64,000 nt of DNA, from positions 9,241 to 73,240 of the forward strand of contig DLIG01000010.1 in NCBI GenBank assembly GCA_002483605.1, given 5' to 3'. Origin of the DNA: Sulfurovum sp. UBA7648 (lineage in GTDB: Bacteria > Campylobacterota > Campylobacteria > Campylobacterales > Sulfurovaceae). The translations under genes and the position numbers were made by a program. Under the pieces are notes generated by a model. It was not told where the DNA came from. It worked only from the letters and a program-made list of their open reading frames with translations, and searched no databases. Below, piece after piece: positions 1 through 8,427 of this stretch. The stretch's first letter is position 1; each line of letters begins with the position of its first letter.

Positions 1-540
1 AATAATGATGAAATTTCTATAGCGCCGGGCGAACTTGATATATATGAAAACAGTTCTACTAAAGTACCGTATAGATTTGTCCAAGATCCGGGTGATTTTA
101 ATGCGCTAGGCAGAGTAAAATTTATTTTTCCTAATCCATATGATGTTTATCTGCATGATACGGACAACAAAGAGCTATTTAATAGACGCTACAGAATTTA
201 TAGCTCAGGATGCATGAGAATGCAAAAACCGCTGGAGCTTGCTGCTATGCTTTTAGAAAATCATACGGGTGGCAAATACAGCACTTCATCTATACAAGAG
301 ATCTTGGATTCAAATAAAACTACGACCATCAAGCTCTCATCTGCTATACCTATTAACATACTCTATTTTACAGTACATGAAGATGATGAACTTATCTATT
401 TTGACTATGACGTATATATGTATGATCTAATTATCCAAGAATCGACTGAAGAGAATAGAAAAGAGTATTTCAAAACGCCTAAACAAAGAATGATCAGGGT
501 AGAAAAAAATGCAAAAAGAGACAATAACCCTGCGCCGTAA
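1..540 (+). CDS. L,D-transpeptidase of the YcbB/LdtD type (5'-truncated)
   Basis: The reading frame is open from base 1, so the start lies outside the window; 179 residues are visible. It carries the YkuD-type catalytic block: PNPYDVYLHDT, then about 20 residues on SSGCMRMQKPLELA, which fits the SxGCxR signature with the Cys as nucleophile. These periplasmic enzymes form 3-3 cross-links in peptidoglycan or attach proteins to it, using a tetrapeptide donor. The PN(R/P)YxVYLHDT spacing matches the large YcbB-like subfamily better than the small ErfK/YbiS enzymes. The tail ends in a short, charged, low-complexity stretch. A start at the internal ATG at 214 would remove the conserved HDT motif and part of the catalytic block, so I do not accept it. 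Sure of the family, unsure of the exact subfamily. Confidence 0.85.
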   Translation, partial: NNDEISIAPGELDIYENSSTKVPYRFVQDPGDFNALGRVKFIFPNPYDVYLHDTDNKELFNRRYRIYSSGCMRMQKPLELAAMLLENHTGGKYSTSSIQEILDSNKTTTIKLSSAIPINILYFTVHEDDELIYFDYDVYMYDLIIQESTEENRKEYFKTPKQRMIRVEKNAKRDNNPAP

Positions 541-616
541 TTTAGTTTTTGGTTTTTGGTTTTTGGATGCGGATGTGTTGTCACGTCAATACAAAAAACC
601 GTAATATACAACGATG

Positions 617-700
617 CGGATTCCTGCAAAGGCAGGAATGACGGAAATTTTTAAACAACCGCTCCTGTCATGCAGAACTTAGTTCTGCATCTTTCTTTTT
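617..700. repeat. Two adjacent REP-like hairpins in an intergenic gap
   Basis: The gap 541-748 holds two perfect inverted repeats. The first is ATTCCTGC-AAAG-GCAGGAAT (620-639), followed by GACGG. The second is ATGCAGAAC-TTA-GTTCTGCAT (670-690), followed by the T-rich CTTTCTTTTT to 700. The second can act as a terminator for the upstream transpeptidase. Both resemble dispersed palindromic units common between bacterial genes. Nothing coding is seen in the gap. Confidence 0.55.
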
Positions 701-748
701 AACGCACAGATTGATTAATAGTTTCATTTTCTACAATTAAAAACAGTT

Positions 749-1702
749 TTAATTTTTACCCAATATATGAGTAACTATACGATACCCGTGGTTGAGAGCG
801 ATTGCTATACTGCCGCCGCTCTTAAATGCAATATCTCCGGCTATAAAAAGTCCTTCTATCTCTGTTTCGTAATTTTTATCAAAGATCGGTTCTCCTTTAT
901 CATCAAGGCGCACTGAACATTTTTTCAAAAAATCTACCGGCGTAGTACCGCCAAGAGCATAAATGACCCTGTCAAATATCCCACTTGTGCCGTCTGTATA
1001 AATTACTTTGACTTTGCCGTGTTCATTTTCCAAACTATCAATATCAATACCAAGCTTTGGTGTTAGTTTTTTTTCAGAAACAAATTTATCAAACATCTCT
1101 ATATTTGTAGGATTTGGACGGCTCAGTTTTGCTCCTCTATAACACAAAGCAACTTGATTGCTTTGACTAAGTTCACAGGCATATTCAACGGCACTATCTC
1201 CTCCTCCTACAACTAATATATTTTCATTATTACCGCATTTATCAAGATTGAAATTTACTTGCGTTTTAAGCGATGGCGGAATAATATAAGATGGTTTGTT
1301 TGGTTTGCCCATACGCCCAACTCCAATAACCACATTTCGTGCAAGAAAATTACCGCAATTTGTATAGACTTCAAAAATATCATTTGTTTTTATAACCTTA
1401 TCAACTTCACAATTAAATTTTGCATCAATTAGATGATTGTCCAAAAGCGAATCAAAGTAATCTATCGTGCTCTCTTTTGTACCATCAAAAAAATCTATAT
1501 TTCCATCAAGAGCTACACTTTGGCCTTGCCAGTCTTTATCAACTCTTTTTTGATCCTTATAAAATTTACGAATAGTTTGAGAGTGATTATCACTTTTTTC
1601 TACAAGAAGTACTTTTTCTACGCCTAAAACCTTAGATTCAACGGCTACTCCAATACCGCCTGGACCACCGCCTATTACTATAATATCATATACAGGAACC
1701 AT
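749..1702 (-). CDS. FAD/NAD(P)-dependent oxidoreductase, thioredoxin-reductase-like (YpdA-like)
   Basis: A pyridine-nucleotide disulfide oxidoreductase-fold protein of 317 residues. An N-terminal FAD-binding Rossmann motif (VIGGGPGGIG) is followed by a central NAD(P)-binding motif (VVGGGDSAVEYA). A late GLFIAGDIAFKSGG motif contacts the flavin. It lacks the CxxC redox pair of thioredoxin reductase, which points to the YpdA/ferredoxin-NADP reductase-like branch; the substrate is unknown. I chose ATG 1702 because AAGG lies 8 bases upstream; a TTG at 1705 would be one codon longer. It is single and leftward, 179 bases downstream of the leftward ruvC. That spacer (1703-1881) is AT-rich and shows nothing else. 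Confidence 0.8.
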   Translation of the reverse strand: MVPVYDIIVIGGGPGGIGVAVESKVLGVEKVLLVEKSDNHSQTIRKFYKDQKRVDKDWQGQSVALDGNIDFFDGTKESTIDYFDSLLDNHLIDAKFNCEVDKVIKTNDIFEVYTNCGNFLARNVVIGVGRMGKPNKPSYIIPPSLKTQVNFNLDKCGNNENILVVGGGDSAVEYACELSQSNQVALCYRGAKLSRPNPTNIEMFDKFVSEKKLTPKLGIDIDSLENEHGKVKVIYTDGTSGIFDRVIYALGGTTPVDFLKKCSVRLDDKGEPIFDKNYETEIEGLFIAGDIAFKSGGSIAIALNHGYRIVTHILGKN

Positions 1703-1881
1703 CAAACTAACCTTTTTTTACCAATTATAACATAATGTGTTGTTATTTTACATCATAATTTTTTTTTACACATTAAACTATTTTAATTTATCAAATAGCC
1801 AAAATATATTTGTAATATTTATCGTATCAAGATAATAAGGCTATTGATATTTAGTACATTTACAAGCCAAATAAGATCATA

Positions 1882-2358
1882 TTATCCCCTAAAACGTACT
1901 CTTTGGGCATGTGTAATAGCAATTGCCATAGCATCGGTAATATCAAGCGGTTTGATCTCTTTTTTAATATTAAGTAATTTCTTGGCCATAAAGGCTACTT
2001 GCTCTTTGGTAGCTTTTCCATTTCCGGTAACAGATTTTTTAACTTGAAGAGGTGTATATTCATAAAAATACCCTTTTTCTTGCAATATTTTTAAAGAGAG
2101 AGCCCCGCGAAACTGGGCTAACTTCAAAACAGTCTTTGGATTAAATGCATAAAATATATCCTCAATAGCAACTTCATCTATATCGTGGCTTTTAAAAATC
2201 ACATCAATGCCCGATGAGAGCTCAATAATCTGCTCTTGAAGCGCCGAAGATTTTAATTTAAGCAAACCTGCTTCTATCAAAGAGATTTTCACACCATCTA
2301 CTTCTAGTATACAATAGCCTAAATTACGGCTTCCGGGGTCAATTCCTAATATATTCAT
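1882..2358 (-). CDS. ruvC: Holliday junction resolvase RuvC
   Basis: RuvC endonuclease (158 residues) cuts four-way junctions delivered by RuvAB at the end of recombination. The RNase H-like core is clear: [15 protein letters not shown] with the first catalytic Asp at residue 7, VAIEDIF with the second acidic residue, the diagnostic [16 protein letters not shown] loop, and a C-terminal [10 protein letters not shown] that supplies the final acidic ligands. The length is normal. It is transcribed away from dnaA. Its start codon lies inside a TTCATTCACA DnaA-box sequence, so DnaA binding could affect its expression. The ruvC|dnaA arrangement is also found at the Helicobacter pylori origin. Confidence 0.95.
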   Translation of the reverse strand: MNILGIDPGSRNLGYCILEVDGVKISLIEAGLLKLKSSALQEQIIELSSGIDVIFKSHDIDEVAIEDIFYAFNPKTVLKLAQFRGALSLKILQEKGYFYEYTPLQVKKSVTGNGKATKEQVAFMAKKLLNIKKEIKPLDITDAMAIAITHAQRVRFRG

Positions 2359-2480
2359 TCACACCTTTTTTCACATAGTGAATAATTTGATTCAACTGTT
2401 AAATATTGGCTATTTTAGCTAAAATTGGCTAAAATCATAAAAGTTATTCACATTAAGGTTTAAAACTATATAGGAGAATT
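2354..2480. other. Putative oriC (ruvC-dnaA side): DnaA boxes, AT-rich element, dnaA promoter
   Basis: Three DnaA-box-like 9- to 10-mers are visible: TTCATTCACA (2354-2363), identical to the Helicobacter pylori-type consensus; AGTGAATAA (2377-2385), the complement of TTATTCACT; and TTATTCACA (2444-2452). Between them is an AT-rich tract with the perfect palindrome TTTTAGCTAAAA (2413-2424). The TTGGCTAAAAT at 2425-2435 looks like a Campylobacterota sigma-70 -10 region (TAAAAT at 2430-2435) for dnaA. An AGGAG ribosome site precedes the dnaA ATG. Genes run leftward before and rightward after this point. In Helicobacter the origin is bipartite around dnaA, and a weaker partner lies at 3807-3967. 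Confidence 0.7.
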
Positions 2481-3806
2481 ATGAATATTGGTGAAAAAAT
2501 ATTAAGCGAGCTAAAAAAAGAGATATCTGAAAATGATTACAATCAATATATAAAAAAATTATCATACGACACAAAACACTCTAGAAGCGATATAGCTCAT
2601 TTTAATGCTCCAAATCTCATTATAGCAAAGTGGATAAAGACAAAATATGAATTTCAGATCACGCATCTTTTTGAGATCCATACTGGAATCAAGCCAAAAT
2701 TGGAAATTTCAATAAAAACGAAAAAAACCAATGTAATTCAAAATATCAAAACGAGTCAAAGCGTTGAAAAAAATGTAGCAAAAACCAATTTTTTAAACCC
2801 ATCACTTACTTTTGACAGCTTTATAGTAGGGAGTTCAAACCAATTTGCTTACACTGCTGCTAGAAGTGTAAGTGAAAAACTGGGTCAACTTTATAATCCT
2901 TTATTTTTATATGGAGGAGTAGGCCTTGGTAAAACACACCTTCTTCAAGCAATAGGCAATGAACAAATTGCTTTGGGGAAAAATGTAGTTTATACTACTT
3001 TAGAGATGTTTATGAATAGTTTTACTTCTCATATCAGATCTCAGACCATGGATAGATTTCGTGAAAAATTTAGAGAATGTGATCTATTATTAATTGACGA
3101 TATACAATTTATAAGCAGAAAAGAACAGACTCAAGAAGAATTTTTCCATACTTTTAATGAACTTTATAATGCAAAAAAACAGATCGTTATCACCGCCGAT
3201 AGGCCGCCAAATAAAATCGCAGGTCTTGTTGACAGGCTCAAAAGCCGTTTTGAATGGGGACTAATGGCAGATATCCAACCCCCTGGACTTGAGACTAAAA
3301 TAGAAATTATCAAGAAAAAATGCGAATTGGACAAAATCTCTTTGAATAATGATGTCGTGAATTTTATTGCTACAAATATGGGCGATAATATACGAGAAAT
3401 CGAAGGTACTATTATAAAACTCAATGCTTTAAGTTCGATCCTCAACCAAAAAATAACGCTTGAATTTGCAAAAAATACAATAAAAGACCAACTAAAAGAA
3501 AAAAAAGAAAATATTACAATTGATACCATAGCACAAATAGTCTCAAAAGAATTAAATGTCAAACCATCAGACATCAAATCTAAAAAACGAACACAAAATA
3601 TAGTAAATGCCAGACGAATTATAATTTACCTTGCTAGGAATCTTACTCCTAACTCTATGCCTCAAATCGCTATGTACTTTGGCATGAAGGACCATACTGC
3701 AATTAGCCATTCTATGAAAAAGATCAATGAAATAATAGATGAAGACGAAAATTTCAAAGTGCTTTTAGAAGAGCTGTCAAATAAAATTCACTCCAAAGAA
3801 AATTGA
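2481..3806 (+). CDS. dnaA: Chromosomal replication initiator protein DnaA
   Basis: DnaA (441 residues) binds DnaA boxes, oligomerises with ATP and opens the origin. Domain I spans about 1-75 and a short charged linker about 76-108. The AAA+ domain III has Walker A GGVGLGKT at 145-152, Walker B LLLIDD at about 202-207, and the sensor II region NIREIEG. Domain IV has the DNA-binding helix-turn-helix signature DHTAISHSM near residue 404. Length and domain order are standard. The start ATG has an AGGAG eight bases upstream. It begins the rightward replication cluster with dnaN and is probably autoregulated through the adjacent boxes. Confidence 0.98.
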   Translation: MNIGEKILSELKKEISENDYNQYIKKLSYDTKHSRSDIAHFNAPNLIIAKWIKTKYEFQITHLFEIHTGIKPKLEISIKTKKTNVIQNIKTSQSVEKNVAKTNFLNPSLTFDSFIVGSSNQFAYTAARSVSEKLGQLYNPLFLYGGVGLGKTHLLQAIGNEQIALGKNVVYTTLEMFMNSFTSHIRSQTMDRFREKFRECDLLLIDDIQFISRKEQTQEEFFHTFNELYNAKKQIVITADRPPNKIAGLVDRLKSRFEWGLMADIQPPGLETKIEIIKKKCELDKISLNNDVVNFIATNMGDNIREIEGTIIKLNALSSILNQKITLEFAKNTIKDQLKEKKENITIDTIAQIVSKELNVKPSDIKSKKRTQNIVNARRIIIYLARNLTPNSMPQIAMYFGMKDHTAISHSMKKINEIIDEDENFKVLLEELSNKIHSKEN

Positions 3807-3967
3807 ATAAAAAAAAGATATAATACTAAAATTAGTGAGTTTATGTGAAAAATTACCTTTAAAGTCAAAAAGGCTTTAAGCCCGAAAATTAGGGACGAGG
3901 TTTAGTTTTTCACTTTTTCATCGTCTATTACTACTAATACTATTTTATTTATAAATAAGGAGTGTTT
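3807..3967. other. dnaA-dnaN spacer, possible second origin half with weak DnaA boxes
   Basis: This AT-rich spacer holds TGTGAAAAA (3844-3852) and TTTTTCACT (3906-3914), each one or two mismatches from a DnaA box, plus the short palindrome GGCTTTAAGCC (3872-3882). An AAGGAG ribosome site for dnaN sits at 3957-3962. Campylobacterota often have a bipartite origin flanking dnaA, so this could be the second half. The boxes are weak and the assignment is tentative. Confidence 0.35.
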
Positions 3968-5035
3968 ATGAAGATTAAAGTTCAAAAGCAAGTTATTGAA
4001 TCTATCTTGATCAATTTGCAACCATTTTTGGAAAAAAAAGATGCCAGTCAAATAACTTCTCATATTTTCTTTGATGTTAATGACAATGAATGCGTCATAA
4101 AAGCTTGTGATCTTGAAATTGGACTTAGCATAAACACAAAACATATCATAGTAGAACAAGACGGTAAATGTACTGCCAATGGTAAAAAACTTTTAGATAT
4201 CATTCGTATTTTAAAAGACGATGAGATTACACTTGAAGTTTTAGATTCTTCATTGGTAATCAAACAAAAACAATCAAAATTTAAACTTCCAATTTTTGAT
4301 GCGACAAATTATCCTGCTTTCCCAAGTATAGAAAATAAACCTCAAATCACATTGGATTCTATGCATCTTATACAAAGCTTGAAAAAAATCTCTCCCGCAA
4401 TTGATACAAATAATCCAAAATTTGAATTAAACGGTGCACTGATAAATATCAAAAACAAATCAACTGATATAGTAGGTACCGATACAAGAAGATTAGCCAT
4501 AGCAACAATAGAAAATGAAAGTGAACAAGAACTTGCTTTGATAATTCCAAAGAAAGCTATCTTGGAAATACAAAAATTATTTTTAGATCAAATAAACATC
4601 TACTACGATAATACAAATTTAATAATTACAAATCAAAATTATTATTTCTATACTCGTTTAATTAATGGAAAATTCCCAGATTATGCAAGAATTATCCCTA
4701 ATTCGATCAAATACTCTACAATTCTTCCAAAAAAAGAGATGGCTGAATCTATAAAAATGATGACTACAATTTCACAAGATATTAAAATGTCTATTCATTC
4801 AAATATAATAATATTTCATTCTCTTAGCAGTGATAATGTAGAAGCAAAAACAGAATTAGAAGTAAATACCGGGATTCAAGAAAAATTTGAAATAAGTTTT
4901 AATAGCAAATATCTTTTAGATTTTATTTTTCAAAGTGATGAAGAAAAATTTGAAATGAATTTCAACGAACCGAATCTTCCATTCGTGGTTAAAGATCAAC
5001 AATTCATGACCATAATCATGCCAATAGTAATATAA
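3968..5035 (+). CDS. dnaN: DNA polymerase III beta subunit (sliding clamp)
   Basis: The beta clamp (355 residues) encircles DNA and tethers polymerase III. It has the usual three-subdomain length and the central [18 protein letters not shown] and [10 protein letters not shown] motifs; the latter is a strong clamp signature. It ends [14 protein letters not shown](VI), matching the conserved C-terminal MP(I/M)R-like tail region. I chose ATG 3968 because AAGGAG (3957-3962) is five bases away; the in-frame GTG at 3962 overlaps that ribosome site. It lies 13 bases upstream of pyrG, so the two are probably co-transcribed, instead of the frequent dnaN-gyrB order. Confidence 0.95.
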   Translation: MKIKVQKQVIESILINLQPFLEKKDASQITSHIFFDVNDNECVIKACDLEIGLSINTKHIIVEQDGKCTANGKKLLDIIRILKDDEITLEVLDSSLVIKQKQSKFKLPIFDATNYPAFPSIENKPQITLDSMHLIQSLKKISPAIDTNNPKFELNGALINIKNKSTDIVGTDTRRLAIATIENESEQELALIIPKKAILEIQKLFLDQINIYYDNTNLIITNQNYYFYTRLINGKFPDYARIIPNSIKYSTILPKKEMAESIKMMTTISQDIKMSIHSNIIIFHSLSSDNVEAKTELEVNTGIQEKFEISFNSKYLLDFIFQSDEEKFEMNFNEPNLPFVVKDQQFMTIIMPIVI

Positions 5036-5048
5036 GGATTTAAAATTT

Positions 5049-6683
5049 ATGTCGACCAATAAAACAAAATATATATTTATAACAGGAGGAGTACTTAGTT
5101 CGCTCGGTAAGGGAATTAGTGCAGCAAGTATAGCAACTCTATTAAAACATTCAGGATTTAAAATAGGAATTTTAAAACTTGATCCATATATCAACGTTGA
5201 TCCTGGGACAATGAGCCCGCTTGAACATGGAGAAGTCTTTGTTACTAAAGATGGTGCTGAAACTGACTTGGACCTAGGACACTATGAGAGATTTATAGAT
5301 ACATCTTTGACCCAAAATAATAATTTTACTACAGGCCAAGTATATAAAACCGTCATTGAAAATGAAAGAAAAGGAAAATATTTAGGTAAAACCATCCAAG
5401 TAGTTCCACATATTGTTAATGAAATAAAAGAGAGAATATTTTTAGCCGGGCAAGGTAAAGATATTTTGATTGTTGAACTCGGAGGTACTACTGGTGATAT
5501 TGAAGGACTTCCATTTTTGGAGACTATTCGTCAAATAAAACACGAACTTGGAAAAAGCAGAGTTATGAATATTCATGTGACTTTGTTGCCTTATATAAAA
5601 GCAGCAGGTGAACTTAAAACGAAACCGACTCAACACTCTGTCCAAGAACTTAGACGCATAGGTATTGCTCCTCAAATGTTGATTTTGCGCGCAGAACAGC
5701 CTGTACCAAATGATCTTAAAAGAAAAATAGCATATAGTTGTGATGTTGATGAGGATAGTGTAATAGATGCAATCGATGCTGCTACTATTTATAAAGTGCC
5801 ATTAAATTTTATGGCTCAAGAAATATTAAAACCTATATCAAAACAACTTGAATTAGGAGAGTTAAAACCGAACATGGATCAATGGATCAGTTTGGTTAAT
5901 AAAATTATTATGCCTTCAACTGAAGTAAAAATAGCATTTGTAGGTAAATATTTAGACCTTAAAGAGTCATATAAATCGCTTACTGAAGCACTTATACATG
6001 CCGGAGCTAATCTTGATAGCCGGGTAATTATCAAATGGGTTGATAGTGAAAAGATCGAAGAAGAAGGAAGCGAAAAATTTTTACAAGATTGTGACGGTAT
6101 TTTAGTAGCCGGCGGATTTGGTGAAAGAGGAGTTGAAGGTAAAATTGCTGCTATCAAATATGCTAGAGAAAATAAAATTCCGTTTTTAGGAATTTGTCTT
6201 GGTATGCAGCTTGCTATTATTGAATTTGGAAGAAATGTACTTGGAATAAAAGATGCCAATTCTGTAGAATTTGATCCGCAAACTCTAAACCCAATGATAT
6301 ATCTTATAGATGAGTTCATAGATGCGAGCGGTAAAAAACAGATAAGAACTACCAAATCACCATTAGGCGGAACTCTAAGGCTTGGTGAGTATGAATGTCA
6401 AACATTAGAAGGCTCAAACCTGCGCAAAGCATACAATGAAGCTATAATTTATGAAAGACATCGTCATAGATATGAAGCAAATCCAAAATATAGAGAAATG
6501 CTTGAAAAGAACGGTATGATAATTACCGGTGAATCAAATGGACTTATTGAAGCTGTTGAAGTAAAAGACCATCCTTGGTTTTTGGGTGTTCAGTTTCATC
6601 CGGAATTTACATCAAGATTACAGCATCCAAACCAATCTATACTAGCATTTGTAAAAGCTAGTATAGAACATAAAAATAAATAA
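5049..6683 (+). CDS. pyrG: CTP synthase
   Basis: CTP synthase (544 residues) makes CTP from UTP, ATP and glutamine. The N-terminal synthetase domain has the P-loop region [14 protein letters not shown] and GTVGDIE-like [12 protein letters not shown]. The C-terminal class I glutamine amidotransferase has the nucleophile elbow FLGICLGMQ (Cys383) and the HPEFTSR catalytic His-Glu region. Full length with no anomaly. It starts 13 bases after dnaN behind an AAGGA-like ribosome site. The next gene, recJ, follows after a 40-base gap that contains a hairpin. Confidence 0.97.
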   Translation: MSTNKTKYIFITGGVLSSLGKGISAASIATLLKHSGFKIGILKLDPYINVDPGTMSPLEHGEVFVTKDGAETDLDLGHYERFIDTSLTQNNNFTTGQVYKTVIENERKGKYLGKTIQVVPHIVNEIKERIFLAGQGKDILIVELGGTTGDIEGLPFLETIRQIKHELGKSRVMNIHVTLLPYIKAAGELKTKPTQHSVQELRRIGIAPQMLILRAEQPVPNDLKRKIAYSCDVDEDSVIDAIDAATIYKVPLNFMAQEILKPISKQLELGELKPNMDQWISLVNKIIMPSTEVKIAFVGKYLDLKESYKSLTEALIHAGANLDSRVIIKWVDSEKIEEEGSEKFLQDCDGILVAGGFGERGVEGKIAAIKYARENKIPFLGICLGMQLAIIEFGRNVLGIKDANSVEFDPQTLNPMIYLIDEFIDASGKKQIRTTKSPLGGTLRLGEYECQTLEGSNLRKAYNEAIIYERHRHRYEANPKYREMLEKNGMIITGESNGLIEAVEVKDHPWFLGVQFHPEFTSRLQHPNQSILAFVKASIEHKNK

Positions 6684-6703
6684 AAAATTTTACATATTTC
6701 ATT

Positions 6704-6726
6704 CATTCCAAGTTTGAATTGGAATG
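6704..6726 (+). promoter_or_regulatory. Hairpin covering the apparent recJ ATG
   Basis: CATTCCAA (6704-6711) and TTGGAATG (6719-6726) form a perfect 8-bp stem with a 7-base loop. The right arm contains the ATG at 6724-6726. There is no T-run after it, so it is not a typical terminator. It either masks translation initiation of recJ at this ATG, or shows that the true start is the in-frame TTG at 6742, which has GAAAGG ten bases upstream. Confidence 0.4.
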
Positions 6727-8313
6727 AAAGGTTTAATCTCATTGCAAAAATTACCAAAACTTACATTAGTAGAGATAGAAAATTATTTAAAAAAAAGATT
6801 TGAAGAAAGCGGCGGATTATTAAATCTATCTGATTTACCGCATCCATCTACTTTCAAAGATATGGATAAAGCATGCAAGCGCATTGTAGCTGCAATTAAC
6901 AATAGAGAAAAAATTATAATTGTAGGCGATTATGACGTAGATGGAGTTATATCTACTACTATTCTCTCAGACTTTTTTGAATCTATAAAAGCAGATGTCA
7001 AATGGTTTATACCAAATAGATTTGAACATGGATATGGGCTTTCAACAAAAATACTATCATATATTCAAGAGTTTGACTTAATTATCACGGTTGATAACGG
7101 AATCACTGCTACTGATGTGGCTTCTTGGTGTTTGGAAAATAATAAGACCCTTATTATTACCGATCACCATACTCCTCCAAAAAATTTACCAAATGCATTT
7201 GCAATCATTAATCCAAAGCAAGATGATTGTACATTTATATATCCGGATATTTGCGGTGCCATGGTAGCATGGTATTTGATCGCAGGATTGAAAGAATATC
7301 TAAAATTAAAAATAAATTTAAAATCATATTTGGCTCTCGTAGCCATAGCTACAATTGCTGATGTAATGCCGCTGCTTCATATCAACAGAGCTATTGTGAT
7401 CGCAGGATTGAAAGAACTTAATAATTCTCAAAAACCTTTTGTAGCTGCTCTTAAAAATCATCTTAGATCATCGAAATTTAAAAGTGATGATATTTCATTT
7501 TGGATAGCACCTATTTTAAATAGTGCAGGACGAATGAGCGATGCCTCGCAAGCTGTTTATTTTTTAAAAAGTATTGATATGTCTGATGCATATGAAAAGT
7601 TGGCATATTTAGCGGATACAAATGAAAAACGTAAAATTATAGAAGAAGAGATTTCAAATCAAGCTAAAAATCAAATACTTAATCCTGATGGTTCGATCTT
7701 AATCATCAGAGGAGATGATTGGCACGAAGGGGTTTTGGGGATTGTAGCAACACGTATGGTAAGATTTTTTAAAAAACCTGCTATTGTTCTTAGTAAAAGC
7801 AAAGAAGGACTTCTCAAAGGCAGCGGAAGAAGTATAAAAGGCTTTGACTTGTTTGCATCAATTGATCCACATAGAGATATAATAGAAAAGTTTGGCGGGC
7901 ATCCTATGGCGATAGGCATTTCTCTAAAAGAAGACAAATTACAAGAATTCATAGATAAACTACCAAATTATTATGAGATTTGTACAGATGATTCAGATAA
8001 AGCTTTAGGCGAGATAGAACTTGAATTAATCAATGATAAGCTTTTTGCACTCTTAGATAATTTTGAGCCTTACGGCGAAGCAAATCCCCATTTGGTATTT
8101 GCATCTTCTAATATCAACATAAAAAGCGCTATTTCTATGGGTAAAAATAGTGAACATAGACGATATCAAATATATCAAAACGGTAAAACAATAGAAGCTA
8201 TACATTTTAATCCCATAAATCCACTAGAAATAAATGAATATGATAAAGTGTCATATATAATACGAAAATCTATATTTAAAAATGTAGAAATATTACAATT
8301 ATTGATTAAGTAG
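6724..8313 (+). CDS. recJ: Single-stranded-DNA-specific exonuclease RecJ
   Basis: RecJ (529 residues from ATG 6724) is a 5'-3' single-strand exonuclease in recombination and mismatch repair. The DHH phosphoesterase motifs are present: VGDYDVDGVIST, ITVDNGI, and TDHHTPPKNLP, with IADVMPL further on. The DHHA1 motif GGHPMAIGI is in the second half, followed by an OB-fold-like end. It is a little shorter than the Escherichia coli enzyme, normal for Campylobacterota. The start is uncertain: ATG 6724 lies within a hairpin and has only a poor TTGGA next to it, while TTG 6742 has a better-placed GAAAGG and would shorten the protein by six residues. Downstream of pyrG in the same direction. Confidence 0.92.
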   Translation: MKGLISLQKLPKLTLVEIENYLKKRFEESGGLLNLSDLPHPSTFKDMDKACKRIVAAINNREKIIIVGDYDVDGVISTTILSDFFESIKADVKWFIPNRFEHGYGLSTKILSYIQEFDLIITVDNGITATDVASWCLENNKTLIITDHHTPPKNLPNAFAIINPKQDDCTFIYPDICGAMVAWYLIAGLKEYLKLKINLKSYLALVAIATIADVMPLLHINRAIVIAGLKELNNSQKPFVAALKNHLRSSKFKSDDISFWIAPILNSAGRMSDASQAVYFLKSIDMSDAYEKLAYLADTNEKRKIIEEEISNQAKNQILNPDGSILIIRGDDWHEGVLGIVATRMVRFFKKPAIVLSKSKEGLLKGSGRSIKGFDLFASIDPHRDIIEKFGGHPMAIGISLKEDKLQEFIDKLPNYYEICTDDSDKALGEIELELINDKLFALLDNFEPYGEANPHLVFASSNINIKSAISMGKNSEHRRYQIYQNGKTIEAIHFNPINPLEINEYDKVSYIIRKSIFKNVEILQLLIK

Positions 8314-8427
8314 ATAATTATAATTTATAATTAAAAAAATCGTTTTATTTTATTTATATTTAAGATATATTTATTGATTATACTGTATAATCGTTTGGTA
8401 TATTTTATTATAACAAAGGAGTGCGTT

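Noticed and set aside
3164..3577. 137-codon leftward open frame inside dnaA
   Set aside because: Composition of a shadow frame; dnaA is unmistakable on the other strand.
8315..8333. Palindrome TAATTATAA-T-TTATAATTA after recJ
   Set aside because: Pure A/T, followed by A and not T on the plus strand; too weak to call a terminator.
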